Assembly: GCA_002315375.1 (NCBI GenBank)
Contig: DCHR01000036.1
Span: 65,953 to 129,952 of the forward strand
From: Treponema sp. UBA1747
GTDB taxonomy: Bacteria > Spirochaetota > Spirochaetia > Treponematales > Treponemataceae
DNA length: 64,000 nt
Direction: 5' to 3'
The position numbers were made by a program, and so were the translations under genes. Shown here one piece after another: positions 1 to 7,437 of this stretch; position 1 is the first letter of the stretch, and each line of letters begins with the position of its first letter. The notes under the pieces were generated by a model. The model ran no database searches. It was given only the letters and a program-made list of their open reading frames with translations, and was not told the DNA's origin.

Positions 1-736
1 TACTGATATGGAAACCATTCCCGCTTTTTCCGCTTAATGGCTTTGGTGAAAAATCTGCTGTAAGTCCGTTACGAACTGCACAGGTTCTTACAACCGCCAT
101 AAGGTTGATTATGTTATCAGCACTCTTCATCGGGCTTGCACGACGGATATCAATCTGATTCTGTCCCGGACCTTCTTCGTGATGTGAAGCTTCAGGGTGA
201 ATATCCATTTCTTTCAGTGTAAGTACGATTTCACGACGGATATTTTCTCCTTTGTCAGCCGGAGCAACATCAAGATAACCAGCATTGTCAAAAGGAATTT
301 TTGTCGGGTTACCCTTCTCATCATTATGGAAAAGATAGAATTCACATTCTGACCCGATTTTTATATTGAGTCCTGAAGCTTTGGCTTTTTCAACAGCCTG
401 GTTCAGAATAAAGCGGCCGTCCCGTTCAAAAGGCGAACCGTCAGCATTTTTTATCTCACAGAACATGCGCACAACTTTTCCAGTAGTACTGCGCCATGGA
501 AGAACCGTAAGGGTTGAAGGAATAGGTACAAGAAAGAGGTCAGAATGATCAGGTGTTGCAAAACCATTGATGGCAGACCCGTCAAAGGAAATACCTTCTT
601 CAAATGCCAGATCAAGCTGTTCCGGAGTAACTGCAAGATTTTTCAGGTTTCCCAAAAAATCACAAAAGGCCAGTCGAATAAATTTTACGTCTTCCTGACG
701 AATAAATTCAATTACTTCTTCTTTTGAATAGTCCAT
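1..736 (-). CDS. glnA: Glutamine synthetase type I, N-terminal part (cut by window edge)
   Basis: Glutamine synthetase joins ammonia to glutamate using ATP and is the main cytoplasmic ammonia-assimilation step. The 245 codons in the window carry the N-terminal beta-grasp domain with the family stretch 'FDGSAINGF' and the 'PDHSDLFLVP' segment, then the start of the catalytic domain with 'SECEFYLF', 'EASHHEEGPGQNQID' and 'PKPLSGKSGNGFHIS', which correspond to the metal/ATP-binding and glutamate-binding motifs of GlnA. The start is fixed by AAGGAAG eight bases upstream of ATG. The C-terminal half lies beyond position 1, so adenylylation or feedback-resistance features cannot be judged. Positions 737-856 are AT-rich; I see no convincing promoter there. 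A GlnA-like paralogue acting on another amine is possible but less likely. Confidence 0.93.
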   Translation of the reverse strand, partial: MDYSKEEVIEFIRQEDVKFIRLAFCDFLGNLKNLAVTPEQLDLAFEEGISFDGSAINGFATPDHSDLFLVPIPSTLTVLPWRSTTGKVVRMFCEIKNADGSPFERDGRFILNQAVEKAKASGLNIKIGSECEFYLFHNDEKGNPTKIPFDNAGYLDVAPADKGENIRREIVLTLKEMDIHPEASHHEEGPGQNQIDIRRASPMKSADNIINLMAVVRTCAVRNGLTADFSPKPLSGKSGNGFHIS

Positions 737-856
737 ATGTACTTCCTTTTTTTTTATAAGACGATTTTAATGATTTTAAGCAGTTTTTACAATTTTTTTA
801 TAAAAAAATAATCTACTATTAAATTAAAAGGCATATAAATTATTAAAATTAAAAAC

Positions 857-1108
857 TTATTCCCGGTCACAATCACGGAAGTCAGTTTCACTATCCGGTT
901 CAAACTCATGTTCAGGGTTAAACCTGCATTTTTCATCTTCCAGAACAGCAGTTATTGTCCTGTCTGCAGTTTCCACAATTGAATCTCCGAAACCTGTAAG
1001 GGCTGCAAAAGGCATAAACTGTGCAGCTCTCTGTTCCATAGTCAGTCTTGGATGAGTATCTGAAACATGATGAGGTAAATAAAGTAAATCTGAATAATCT
1101 GTTTTCAT
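857..1108 (-). CDS. YolD-like small protein paired with Y-family polymerase
   Basis: An 83-residue protein with the pattern 'LPHHVSDTHPRLTMEQRAA' followed by 'QFMPFAALTGFGDSI'. I know this pattern from YolD-like proteins that sit next to UmuC-like polymerases in Firmicutes; a role in error-prone repair is inferred from that pairing. An upstream in-frame extension exists, but it runs back inside the polymerase gene. The Met at 1108, 10 bases after the polymerase stop, is the likelier start, so the two genes form one operon. The last eight codons, including the stop, lie in a sequence identical over 28 bases (851-878) to one inner end of the inverted-repeat element at 4630-4847 (bases 4780-4807, opposite orientation). 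The natural C-terminus has therefore probably been replaced. Confidence 0.8.
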   Translation of the reverse strand: MKTDYSDLLYLPHHVSDTHPRLTMEQRAAQFMPFAALTGFGDSIVETADRTITAVLEDEKCRFNPEHEFEPDSETDFRDCDRE

Positions 1109-1118
1109 ATATAACACC

Positions 1119-2648
1119 TCAGGCTCTGTGACCTCCAATCTGAGAATTCCGCATAAGGGTTGTGGCTTCATTCTGCAAATCCATTCCCTTGAAAACAGCA
1201 TTCTTTCCGTAGCGGTGTTTCATTTCCAGAACCGATTCCTGAACTGCCCTGTCCTTTTCAAGCTCCTGGCGCATAAACTCATGAAATCTCCGGGTTTCAT
1301 CGACATCCTCAAAAAGATTTCCCTGCACAATCTTTTCTTTTTCAAGTTTTTCGGCAGCGCTGTCTGTCATAACATTGGCAGCGCAGATATTGATGCGGCG
1401 GACAAGCAGACTTCTGGAGGATTCCGGTGTAATCCGCTCAAGAATATTTTCAGCCATAGAGGAAATGAGGCGTATAGAATTGGTCCACATTCCTAATCCA
1501 CCTCTGCCGCCAACTGAACCCGGAATTTCCCGTCCCCAGTGATCAACTTCCGTCTTCATTTTTTCAGGAACATCTACAATGAAATTACACTTGCCTGTAT
1601 ATTCCGCACGCATGCCGATGTTCTGAAGGTTTGCAATATCGTATCCCAGATACAGAATAACCTGATTGGTAACCAGGTGTTTTGCAACCAGACTGAAAGC
1701 AAGTTCCTCTGCCATTTCCTTTACAACAATTTTTGTATTTTCATAGGAATAGCCGTGAGGAAGCACCTGTCCGTTACTAAGAGAATGATTCTTTGGTCTG
1801 TAAGCCTTAACATCTGAAATGCGGCAGTTTTCCCACCCCCAGGCATGATCAATCAGAAGTTCTGCATTTATACCGAACTCCTTGTAAAGAATGTCTTCAT
1901 TGTAATAATCCCCCGGCGTTTTACCTGGAACAGGCTTTTTCCCCATAGAACACCGGGCAATATCCCCCATAGTATAAAGCTCATATTTTTCAAGCCGCTT
2001 TGCAATCCCACCGCCCACACGCCAGAAATCAGTTATCGGGGTATGATTCCACAGTTTTTCCCTGTAAGAACGTTCATCAAGTTCTGCAATACGGACACCA
2101 TCCTCATCTGCAGGAATATGTTTTGCAACTATATCCATAGCAACCTTTGCCAGATACATATTGGTACCTATACCAGCTGTAGCGGTAATACCGGTTCGGG
2201 AAAGCACATCTTTTATCATCCGCATAGCAAGCTCATGAGCCGAGCAGTTATAGAGATGAAGATATCCCGTCGCGTCAATAAAGACTTCATCGATGGAATA
2301 AACATGAATATCATCAGGTGAAATATATTTCAGATAAGTTTCATAAACCTGATTGCTTACCTTTATGTATTCTGCCATACGCGGCGTAGCAGCAATGTAT
2401 TCCACAGGCGGCCAGGTCTTTTCGTTGATTTCGCGAATTTTCTGTTTCACCTCAAAAAGACGTGGCCGCCCTGGAACACCAAGAGCTTTCAGAGCAGGAG
2501 TAACTGCAAGACAGATAGTTTTGTCACTTCGGGAGGTGTCTGCTACAACAAGTTTTGCTGTAAGGGGGTCCAGACCGCGATACACGCATTCAACAGAGGC
2601 AAAAAAACTCTTCAAATCTATAGCAATATACTGACGTTGCTCATTCAT
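1119..2648 (-). CDS. Y-family DNA polymerase, UmuC/UvrX-like
   Basis: A translesion DNA polymerase of 509 residues. 'IAIDLKSFFASVECV' near the N-terminus is the first metal-binding motif and 'VYSIDEVFIDATGYL' (about residue 115) is the catalytic SIDE motif of Y-family enzymes. 'TATAGIGTNMYLAKVA' (about 160) and a helix-hairpin-helix region follow, then the little-finger domain. It is longer than E. coli UmuC (about 420), the excess being C-terminal. The only plausible ATG has no Shine-Dalgarno; a consensus promoter ends about 9 bases before it, so the mRNA may be leaderless. It forms an operon with the YolD-like gene. The partner and operator layout resemble the damage-inducible UvrX/YolD type rather than UmuDC. 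Confidence 0.92.
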   Translation of the reverse strand: MNEQRQYIAIDLKSFFASVECVYRGLDPLTAKLVVADTSRSDKTICLAVTPALKALGVPGRPRLFEVKQKIREINEKTWPPVEYIAATPRMAEYIKVSNQVYETYLKYISPDDIHVYSIDEVFIDATGYLHLYNCSAHELAMRMIKDVLSRTGITATAGIGTNMYLAKVAMDIVAKHIPADEDGVRIAELDERSYREKLWNHTPITDFWRVGGGIAKRLEKYELYTMGDIARCSMGKKPVPGKTPGDYYNEDILYKEFGINAELLIDHAWGWENCRISDVKAYRPKNHSLSNGQVLPHGYSYENTKIVVKEMAEELAFSLVAKHLVTNQVILYLGYDIANLQNIGMRAEYTGKCNFIVDVPEKMKTEVDHWGREIPGSVGGRGGLGMWTNSIRLISSMAENILERITPESSRSLLVRRINICAANVMTDSAAEKLEKEKIVQGNLFEDVDETRRFHEFMRQELEKDRAVQESVLEMKHRYGKNAVFKGMDLQNEATTLMRNSQIGGHRA

Positions 2649-2712
2649 TTGTATAGTAATATAAAACCATACAAGGCAAAAGTCAAGTAAAATTACTATA
2701 TTTTGTATAGTA
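2649..2712 (-). promoter_or_regulatory. Promoter and paired operator boxes for the polymerase gene
   Basis: On the minus strand TTGACT (2686-2681) and TATATT (2663-2658) are 17 bases apart, a near-consensus sigma-70 promoter whose start site falls within about 3 bases of the ATG at 2648. The ten bases ACTATACAAA occur twice, at 2711-2702 and at 2658-2649, one copy upstream of -35 and one just after -10. The upstream copy is part of a palindrome, TACTATA-N5-TATAGTA (2694-2712). This layout fits a repressor, presumably SOS-like, that occludes the promoter. The repressor itself is not in the window. Confidence 0.7.
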
Positions 2713-2731
2713 TTTAAAAATAAAACAGTAT

Positions 2732-2758
2732 AAAAAAAAGGGGCATTTATTCTGCCCC
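2732..2758 (-). terminator. Rho-independent terminator after the PaaI-like gene
   Basis: On the minus strand GGGGCA, a 7-base loop and TGCCCC are followed by eight T residues. It lies 20 bases after the stop of the thioesterase gene. Confidence 0.85.
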
Positions 2759-2777
2759 GTTTGAATTGAAAATTATT

Positions 2778-3179
2778 TCAGGAAACCCGCATGCCCGTTA
2801 TATTAACAACGGCTACAAGTCTTTCCTGTTCATCTTTTACGTTTATATTGTAATTGATGATAGTTTTTCCGTCTTTTACGATCTCGCTTTCCGCAGTCAG
2901 GAACTTTCCAACGCCCGGTCTGAAAAAATTAATCGTACTGTTTACCGAAACTGCATGTCCCTGTTTGAAATTTGAAGCAACAGCAAAACAAAAATCAGCA
3001 AGAGTAAAAATAGCACCACCCATTACAGTGCCGGCTACGTTAGGATGCCGGTCATCAATATTCAGGATACATTTTGCATATTTTTTTTCGGGATTCACTT
3101 CCAGAATATCAATTCCGGTTGTAACCATGGCAAACCGGTCTTTTATGAAAAATTCCTTTGCTTCGTCCAATTCATTCAT
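2778..3179 (-). CDS. PaaI-like hotdog-fold thioesterase
   Basis: A 133-residue hotdog-fold protein. 'GGAIFTLADFCFAVASN' is the family's catalytic-helix segment and 'INFFRPGVGKFLTAESEIV' the following strand pair; members hydrolyse acyl-CoA thioesters, often aryl-acetyl-CoA. An upstream in-frame ATG exists, but GAGGTGA lies 7 bases before the ATG at 3179, so that start is preferred. It follows the PaaK-like ligase on the same strand after a 113-base spacer filled with inverted repeats, and ends at a clear terminator. With PaaK and IorAB nearby it could release CoA from arylacetyl-CoA. Substrate is inferred only. Confidence 0.85.
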   Translation of the reverse strand: MNELDEAKEFFIKDRFAMVTTGIDILEVNPEKKYAKCILNIDDRHPNVAGTVMGGAIFTLADFCFAVASNFKQGHAVSVNSTINFFRPGVGKFLTAESEIVKDGKTIINYNINVKDEQERLVAVVNITGMRVS

Positions 3180-3292
3180 GGGGGTCACCTCACTGCGTTC
3201 GGCCGGCACTTTCGGGCTCCACTACGTTCGGTTCAAAAATGAACTTTGTTCATTTTTGAACACCTGCGGTCCCTCCAGCGCCTGACCCGTTT
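3180..3292. repeat. G+C-rich intergenic block with a 14-bp perfect inverted repeat
   Basis: The spacer between the CoA ligase and thioesterase genes is richer in G+C than its surroundings. It contains GTTCAAAAATGAAC (3231-3244) and its exact inverted copy (3248-3261) around a 3-base loop, flanked by repeated GCGTTCG/ACGTTCG words. It reads as a dispersed intergenic repeat or an intra-operon hairpin; no T-tract follows it. Confidence 0.6.
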
Positions 3293-4528
3293 TTAGAAAC
3301 GCTTGTCTTCGATTCTCTTTGTCTTCTTTTCAGAGCGTGGCAGGTCTCCGATTCCAACAACCTTGATTTTTGGAGTCAGGTTGAATTTGCTCTTGCACTT
3401 AAGTGCCATTTCAAGACCAAGTTCAGTTCTGTCTGTACCGCCTTCGCATTCAACAAAGATTGTCATTTCATCTTTTCCGTCAATGTGTTCAATCTCTGCA
3501 CGATATTCACTTGAAGCACCAGGACAGGCGCGGATAACTTCTTCAATAGAACTTGGGAAAATAATGTTTCCCTTAACTTTTACCATGTCATCACTGCGAC
3601 CCATAATCTGGCTGATTCTTGGATAAGGACAAGTATCCCCTTCTTCACGAGGAAGGAAGCTTGCCAGGTCATGTGTTCTGAAACGGAATAAAGGAGCACC
3701 TTCTTTTACAAGTGTTGTAAGACAGATTTCTCCGATTTCTCCTTCAGGAACAGGTTCACCTGTTACAGGATCAAGAATTTCTGTGTAGATGTAGTCATCA
3801 AAAATACGCATGCCTTCTTCACCTGGCAGGTTTACACCGATTCCAGGACCATAACATTCAGTAAGTCCGTAAATATCATAAAGTTCAATGCCCAGGATAT
3901 TCTGGATTCTCTGACGCATTTTTTCGCCCCAGCGTTCTGAACCGATTACACCTTTTTTAAGGCAGATTTTATCTTTAAGTCCGCGGGCTTCAACCTGTTC
4001 TGCAAGAAGCAACGCATAAGAAGATGTAGCACAGATAACAGTTGATTTCATATCCTGCATCATCTGAAGCTGTTTTTCTGTATTACCAGGTCCCATTGGC
4101 ACAGCCATGGCTCCAAGCTTTTCACATCCGGCCTGGAAACCGATACCTGCAGTCCAGAGACCATAACCCGGTGTAATCTGAATGCGGTCTTTTTTCGTAA
4201 TGCCAGCCATTTCATAGCAGCGGGCAAACATAATTGCCCAGTCATCAACGTCTTTTGCTGTATATGGAATAATTACAGGAGTTCCTGTTGTTCCGCTTGA
4301 AGAATGAATGCGAACGATTTCTTCTTCCGGAACTGTTGCCAGTCCCAGAGGATAAGCGTCACGAAGATCCTGTTTTGTACAGAAAGGAAGTTTTTCAAAA
4401 TCAGCCTGAGTCTTGATATCTTCAGGATTGATATCCTTAAAACGTTCTGTATAGAAAGGATTTCCGAATTCCTTTACACGTTTAATCTGAGCTCTCACCA
4501 ATTCCAGCTGTTTTTCTGTAATCTGCAT
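3293..4528 (-). CDS. paaK: Phenylacetate-CoA ligase family protein (PaaK-like)
   Basis: A 411-residue adenylate-forming enzyme that would activate phenylacetate or a related aryl acid to the CoA thioester with ATP. Visible are the P-loop-like 'RIHSSSGTTGTPVIIPYT' (about residue 75), 'YDIYGLTECYGPGIGV' (about 217) and the C-terminal lid with 'MGRSDDMVKVKGNIIFPSS'. Length and order match the short PaaK type of anaerobes. GAGGT precedes the start by 8 bases. In anaerobes such ligases often accompany indolepyruvate:ferredoxin oxidoreductase, which is encoded 2.3 kb away on the same strand. The first gene of a two-gene operon with the thioesterase. Exact substrate (phenyl-, hydroxyphenyl- or indole-acetate) cannot be read from sequence. 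Confidence 0.92.
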   Translation of the reverse strand: MQITEKQLELVRAQIKRVKEFGNPFYTERFKDINPEDIKTQADFEKLPFCTKQDLRDAYPLGLATVPEEEIVRIHSSSGTTGTPVIIPYTAKDVDDWAIMFARCYEMAGITKKDRIQITPGYGLWTAGIGFQAGCEKLGAMAVPMGPGNTEKQLQMMQDMKSTVICATSSYALLLAEQVEARGLKDKICLKKGVIGSERWGEKMRQRIQNILGIELYDIYGLTECYGPGIGVNLPGEEGMRIFDDYIYTEILDPVTGEPVPEGEIGEICLTTLVKEGAPLFRFRTHDLASFLPREEGDTCPYPRISQIMGRSDDMVKVKGNIIFPSSIEEVIRACPGASSEYRAEIEHIDGKDEMTIFVECEGGTDRTELGLEMALKCKSKFNLTPKIKVVGIGDLPRSEKKTKRIEDKRF

Positions 4529-4629
4529 ATATATACCTCTATATTTTTCTTTATCGTTACTATAAATAGTAACACCAATATATTAATTTATCAAGCAAAA
4601 AACAAAAACATACAATTAGCATTAAATGG

Positions 4630-4847
4630 AACCTACGTTTAATTCAAACGTAGGTTTAATAAGAAATTAAAAAACTTATGCGAGGGAACAACACGTGCAG
4701 TCTGTGGCATTTGCAGCGCGGCTGGATAGTTTCCTATCCGCGCTGCACAGGCAGCGACGCTAGCTAGCGTTACAGACTGCCGTGATTGTGACCGGGAATA
4801 AGTTTTTTATTTTTTATGTAAATTAATGTTTGAATTAAACGTAAGTT
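4630..4847. repeat. 218-bp nested inverted-repeat (MITE-like) element
   Basis: The ends are 20-bp terminal inverted repeats, 4630-4649 and 4828-4847, identical at 19 of 20 positions. Inside are a second pair (4669-4679 with 4798-4808, 11 bp), a third (CAGTCTGT 4698-4705 with ACAGACTG 4772-4779) and a central hairpin (GCAGCGC 4713-4719 with GCGCTGC 4740-4746; GGATAG 4724-4729 with CTATCC 4734-4739). A 12-base palindrome (4758-4769) sits off-centre. The core is richer in G+C than its flanks. Bases 4780-4807 recur exactly, inverted, at 851-878. No coding sequence or clear target duplication is seen. It fills most of the 4529-4968 gap. Confidence 0.8.
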
Positions 4848-4893
4848 ATATTCAAACATTCATTATTAATTTTCATTTTTTTTGTAATATACC

Positions 4894-4931
4894 TTGACAG
4901 ATGAGGTATATATACATATGATACAACTCAT
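4894..4931 (+). promoter_or_regulatory. padR promoter with candidate PadR operator
   Basis: TTGACA (4894-4899) and TATGAT (4917-4922) are separated by exactly 17 bases. The same stretch begins with ATGAG and ends with CTCAT (4927-4931) around AT-rich half-symmetry, so the downstream PadR protein could bind here and repress itself. Confidence 0.75.
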
Positions 4932-4968
4932 AAAGTGATTTATATAAGACTTTACAAACGGAGGTTTT

Positions 4969-5301
4969 ATGCTTAATACATCAGACCTTCTTAGAGGTTT
5001 AACGGACACCCTGATTCTGGCATGCCTTTTCGATCATGATTCATACGGCTATGAAATCAACAAAGCTGTAACTGCCAGTTCGGGAGGATCCTTCAACTTC
5101 AAGGAAGCAACCCTGTATACCTCTTTCAGACGGCTTGAAGAAAGCGGTTTCATTTCTTCCTATTGGGGAGGCGAAGAAACCGGTGCCAGAAGAAGGTATT
5201 ACACAATTACTCAATCGGGAAAAGACTTTTTCCTGGAGAACAAAGAAGACTGGAACAAAATAAAAATTCTTGTAGACGGCCTTCTGGAACAGAAATCTTA
5301 A
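4969..5301 (+). CDS. PadR-family transcriptional regulator
   Basis: A 110-residue winged-helix repressor. The N-terminal half carries the PadR pattern 'SYGYEINKAV', 'FKEATLYTSFRRLEESGFI' and the wing 'GARRRYYTITQSGKDFF'; the short C-terminal helix is the dimerisation part. CGGAGG lies 7 bases before the ATG. It is the first gene of a three-gene operon with a HAAS-domain membrane protein and a DUF4097 protein, an arrangement common in Firmicutes in which PadR represses its own operon in response to envelope or antimicrobial stress. A palindrome overlaps the promoter. Confidence 0.92.
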   Translation: MLNTSDLLRGLTDTLILACLFDHDSYGYEINKAVTASSGGSFNFKEATLYTSFRRLEESGFISSYWGGEETGARRRYYTITQSGKDFFLENKEDWNKIKILVDGLLEQKS

Positions 5302-5327
5302 ACAGAATAACAAGGAGAGAAATCATT

Positions 5328-5999
5328 ATGAATGTTAAAATCAAAAAACATGTTGAAACCCTGTTCAGTCATGTACCTTACAGCAAAAAAGCTGAAGAAA
5401 TGAAAGAAGAAATCATGGCCGATTTGGAAGCCCATTACAATGACCGTATTGCTGCAGGCGAAAACGAACAGAATGCTTTCAAATCTGCATGTGAATCACT
5501 TGGCGACATTGAATCAGTAATAGAAAGTCTTATTCCCGAAAAAGACATAATGGAAAAAATTGACAGGTACAAGCGCTTTAGAGCAACCATGACTTCAGTT
5601 GCGGTTTTCCTTTATATCATCGGAGCTGCGGTTCTTGTTGGTATGTCTTCCCTTTCTGCACTGTTCGGCGGAGATCCGGCAGTCATGTCCATTCTGGGAA
5701 CAGTAATTTTACTTGTATTTGCAGCTGTCGGAACAGGCCTTATTATTTTTTCAAGGATGACAATTCCTCAGGAAGTAGTTCCCTATATCAGAAAAAACAA
5801 TATTGAAGAAAAAGAAAATATCGACACTTCAACAACAAGAGGAAGATTCCTCAAAGCATTTGCAGGAAGCTTCTGGACAATTGTTACAATTATCTATTTT
5901 GTAGTCAGCTTCACTACTCACGAATGGGGAGTTACCTGGATTATATTTTTAATTGGTGCTGCAATCGATAAATCTGTAAAAGCCTTCTGTGAAGACTAA
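5328..5999 (+). CDS. HAAS (DUF1700-like) domain membrane protein
   Basis: A 223-residue protein. Residues 1-70 are a helical HAAS/DUF1700-like cytoplasmic domain ('VPYSKKAEEMKEEIMADLEA', 'ACESLGDIESVIESLIPE'); two membrane segments follow around residues 87-135 and a hydrophobic pair near 185-215. A longer open frame exists upstream but overlaps padR; AAGGAGAG before the ATG at 5328 decides the start. The family transmits signals between PadR-type regulators and membrane effectors. Here it lies 26 bases after padR and 20 bases before the DUF4097 gene. Biochemical activity is unknown. Confidence 0.85.
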   Translation: MNVKIKKHVETLFSHVPYSKKAEEMKEEIMADLEAHYNDRIAAGENEQNAFKSACESLGDIESVIESLIPEKDIMEKIDRYKRFRATMTSVAVFLYIIGAAVLVGMSSLSALFGGDPAVMSILGTVILLVFAAVGTGLIIFSRMTIPQEVVPYIRKNNIEEKENIDTSTTRGRFLKAFAGSFWTIVTIIYFVVSFTTHEWGVTWIIFLIGAAIDKSVKAFCED

Positions 6000-6019
6000 C
6001 AATCAAATGGAGAAATAAA

Positions 6020-6868
6020 ATGAAAGGAAATAAGATAAACGCACTGCTCTGGTTTTTACTTGCCCTCTTTTTTCTGACAATTCTCATAAGAGGTTTATCA
6101 GGAAGAAACTGGAGAAACATAAAATTCTGGACCTGGAACAATAATTCAACCAGTGACTGGGATCTGGATGACAGTGTTTATATTCAGGAAGATTCTGACG
6201 GCGATTATGTGACTTATTCTTATGACGTTGAAAAAGTAAATGATATTGAAATCGGAGTGGTAAGCTCACACATAAAATGTTATACAGTTTCTGATACAGG
6301 CAAAATCGAAATAAAAATATCTGACAACATTGATGTAAGAAAATATTTTGATGTAAAACTTACTGGGACTACCCTTTCAGTAAAAAGAAAACCTAAAGTA
6401 AATAACGGCATTAACATTCAAATCGGAACAAAAATTTTTTCAGATGCTACTGAAGTAATCGTTCTGCTTCCGGAAACCGTTTTCAATTCAATCAGTCTTG
6501 AAAACGTCAGTGGAAGAACTTCCGTAAAAAATATTTCTGCACGAAAAGTAAACATTGAAAATGTCAGCGGAAAAGTTGAAGCAGAAAATATTCAGGGAAG
6601 AACAAAATTGCATTCAGTCAGCGGTTCAATTGAATGTACCCTGGATGAACTGAAAAACAATCTGGAAGCAGGAAGTGTAAGCGGAAGCCTTGAAATCAAT
6701 CTTCCTGGGAAAGCAGATTTCGAAGCTGAATATGAAACAGTTTCAGGTTCGGTAAAAACAGATTTTAATAAAAAGGGAAAAAGAGAAGGAACTATTTCAA
6801 ATGGAAGCCGTACTTACGACCTCCAATTCGAAACAGTTTCAGGTTCTATAAAAGTAAATTCTATTTAA
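6020..6868 (+). CDS. DUF4097-type beta-repeat envelope protein
   Basis: A 282-residue protein with one N-terminal membrane segment (residues 8-25) and an outside-facing beta-rich domain. The C-terminal half repeats a 'VSG' turn, as in 'ENVSGRTSVKNISARKVNIE', 'LHSVSGSIECTLDELK', 'GSVSGSLEINLPG' and 'ETVSGSIKVNSI', which is the DUF4097 parallel-beta repeat. GGAG precedes the ATG. It is the last gene of the PadR operon, and such proteins are the usual third member of PadR-HAAS cassettes. Its stop is 2 bases from the convergent iorB stop, with no terminator between. Molecular role unknown. Confidence 0.85.
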   Translation: MKGNKINALLWFLLALFFLTILIRGLSGRNWRNIKFWTWNNNSTSDWDLDDSVYIQEDSDGDYVTYSYDVEKVNDIEIGVVSSHIKCYTVSDTGKIEIKISDNIDVRKYFDVKLTGTTLSVKRKPKVNNGINIQIGTKIFSDATEVIVLLPETVFNSISLENVSGRTSVKNISARKVNIENVSGKVEAENIQGRTKLHSVSGSIECTLDELKNNLEAGSVSGSLEINLPGKADFEAEYETVSGSVKTDFNKKGKREGTISNGSRTYDLQFETVSGSIKVNSI

Positions 6869-6870
6869 AA

Positions 6871-7437
6871 TTATTTTATATAATCCACAGCCTTCACATT
6901 AAGCTCGTAAAACTCAGGTTTTACGAGCATTTTTATTGCCTGTTTCAGATCGTCCTTGCTGAAAAGTCCGGTCTGAGTTGCAGCGCCCAGAAGAACCATG
7001 TTCACAACCTTGCTTGATCCAAGTTCGCGGCAGGCTTCTTCTGTATCAACGGCTACAACTTTAGAAGTATTTTTTTCAAGGAAAGAAATCATTTCATCTT
7101 TTGAAAAAGTTTTTCCGGTTAAACTTGCGGTAACCGGCTGAACGATATTTTTATTTACAATTACCATGCCGCCTTCTTTAAGGTAATCAAAACTGCGGAC
7201 AGCCTCTGCTGCTTCAAATGCAATAATGATATCAGCCTGACCTTTCGGAATGAGAGGCGAATAAACATCATTTCCTATACGGACATGACTTACAACACTT
7301 CCTCCGCGCTGGGCCATTCCGATTGTTTCTGCAGAAAGAACATGTTCTCCGTTACAGAGAGCAGCCTGACTTAAAACCTTGGCAGCAAGAACAGTTCCCT
7401 GTCCGCCGACACCACAAATCAAAATATTCTTACTCAT
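6871..7437 (-). CDS. iorB: Indolepyruvate:ferredoxin oxidoreductase, beta subunit
   Basis: The 188-residue gamma-type subunit of a 2-oxoacid:ferredoxin oxidoreductase. 'NILICGVGGQGTVLAAKVL' at the N-terminus and 'ETIGMAQRGGSVVSHVRIG' (about residue 40) are the family signatures. With IorA it oxidatively decarboxylates arylpyruvates from Trp, Phe or Tyr transamination to arylacetyl-CoA, reducing ferredoxin. It starts on the last base of the iorA stop (TAATG), which implies translational coupling. The pair is cytoplasmic and oxygen sensitive, consistent with an anaerobe. Confidence 0.95.
   Translation of the reverse strand: MSKNILICGVGGQGTVLAAKVLSQAALCNGEHVLSAETIGMAQRGGSVVSHVRIGNDVYSPLIPKGQADIIIAFEAAEAVRSFDYLKEGGMVIVNKNIVQPVTASLTGKTFSKDEMISFLEKNTSKVVAVDTEEACRELGSSKVVNMVLLGAATQTGLFSKDDLKQAIKMLVKPEFYELNVKAVDYIK

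Noticed and set aside
1845..2321. 158-codon plus-strand open frame opposite the polymerase gene
   Set aside because: It is the shadow of a clear Y-family polymerase, has no ribosome site and no recognisable protein pattern.
4630..4657. Terminator hairpin AACCTACGTTT...AAACGTAGGTTT
   Set aside because: It lies between divergent gene starts, has no T run, and its arm is the terminal repeat of the larger element.
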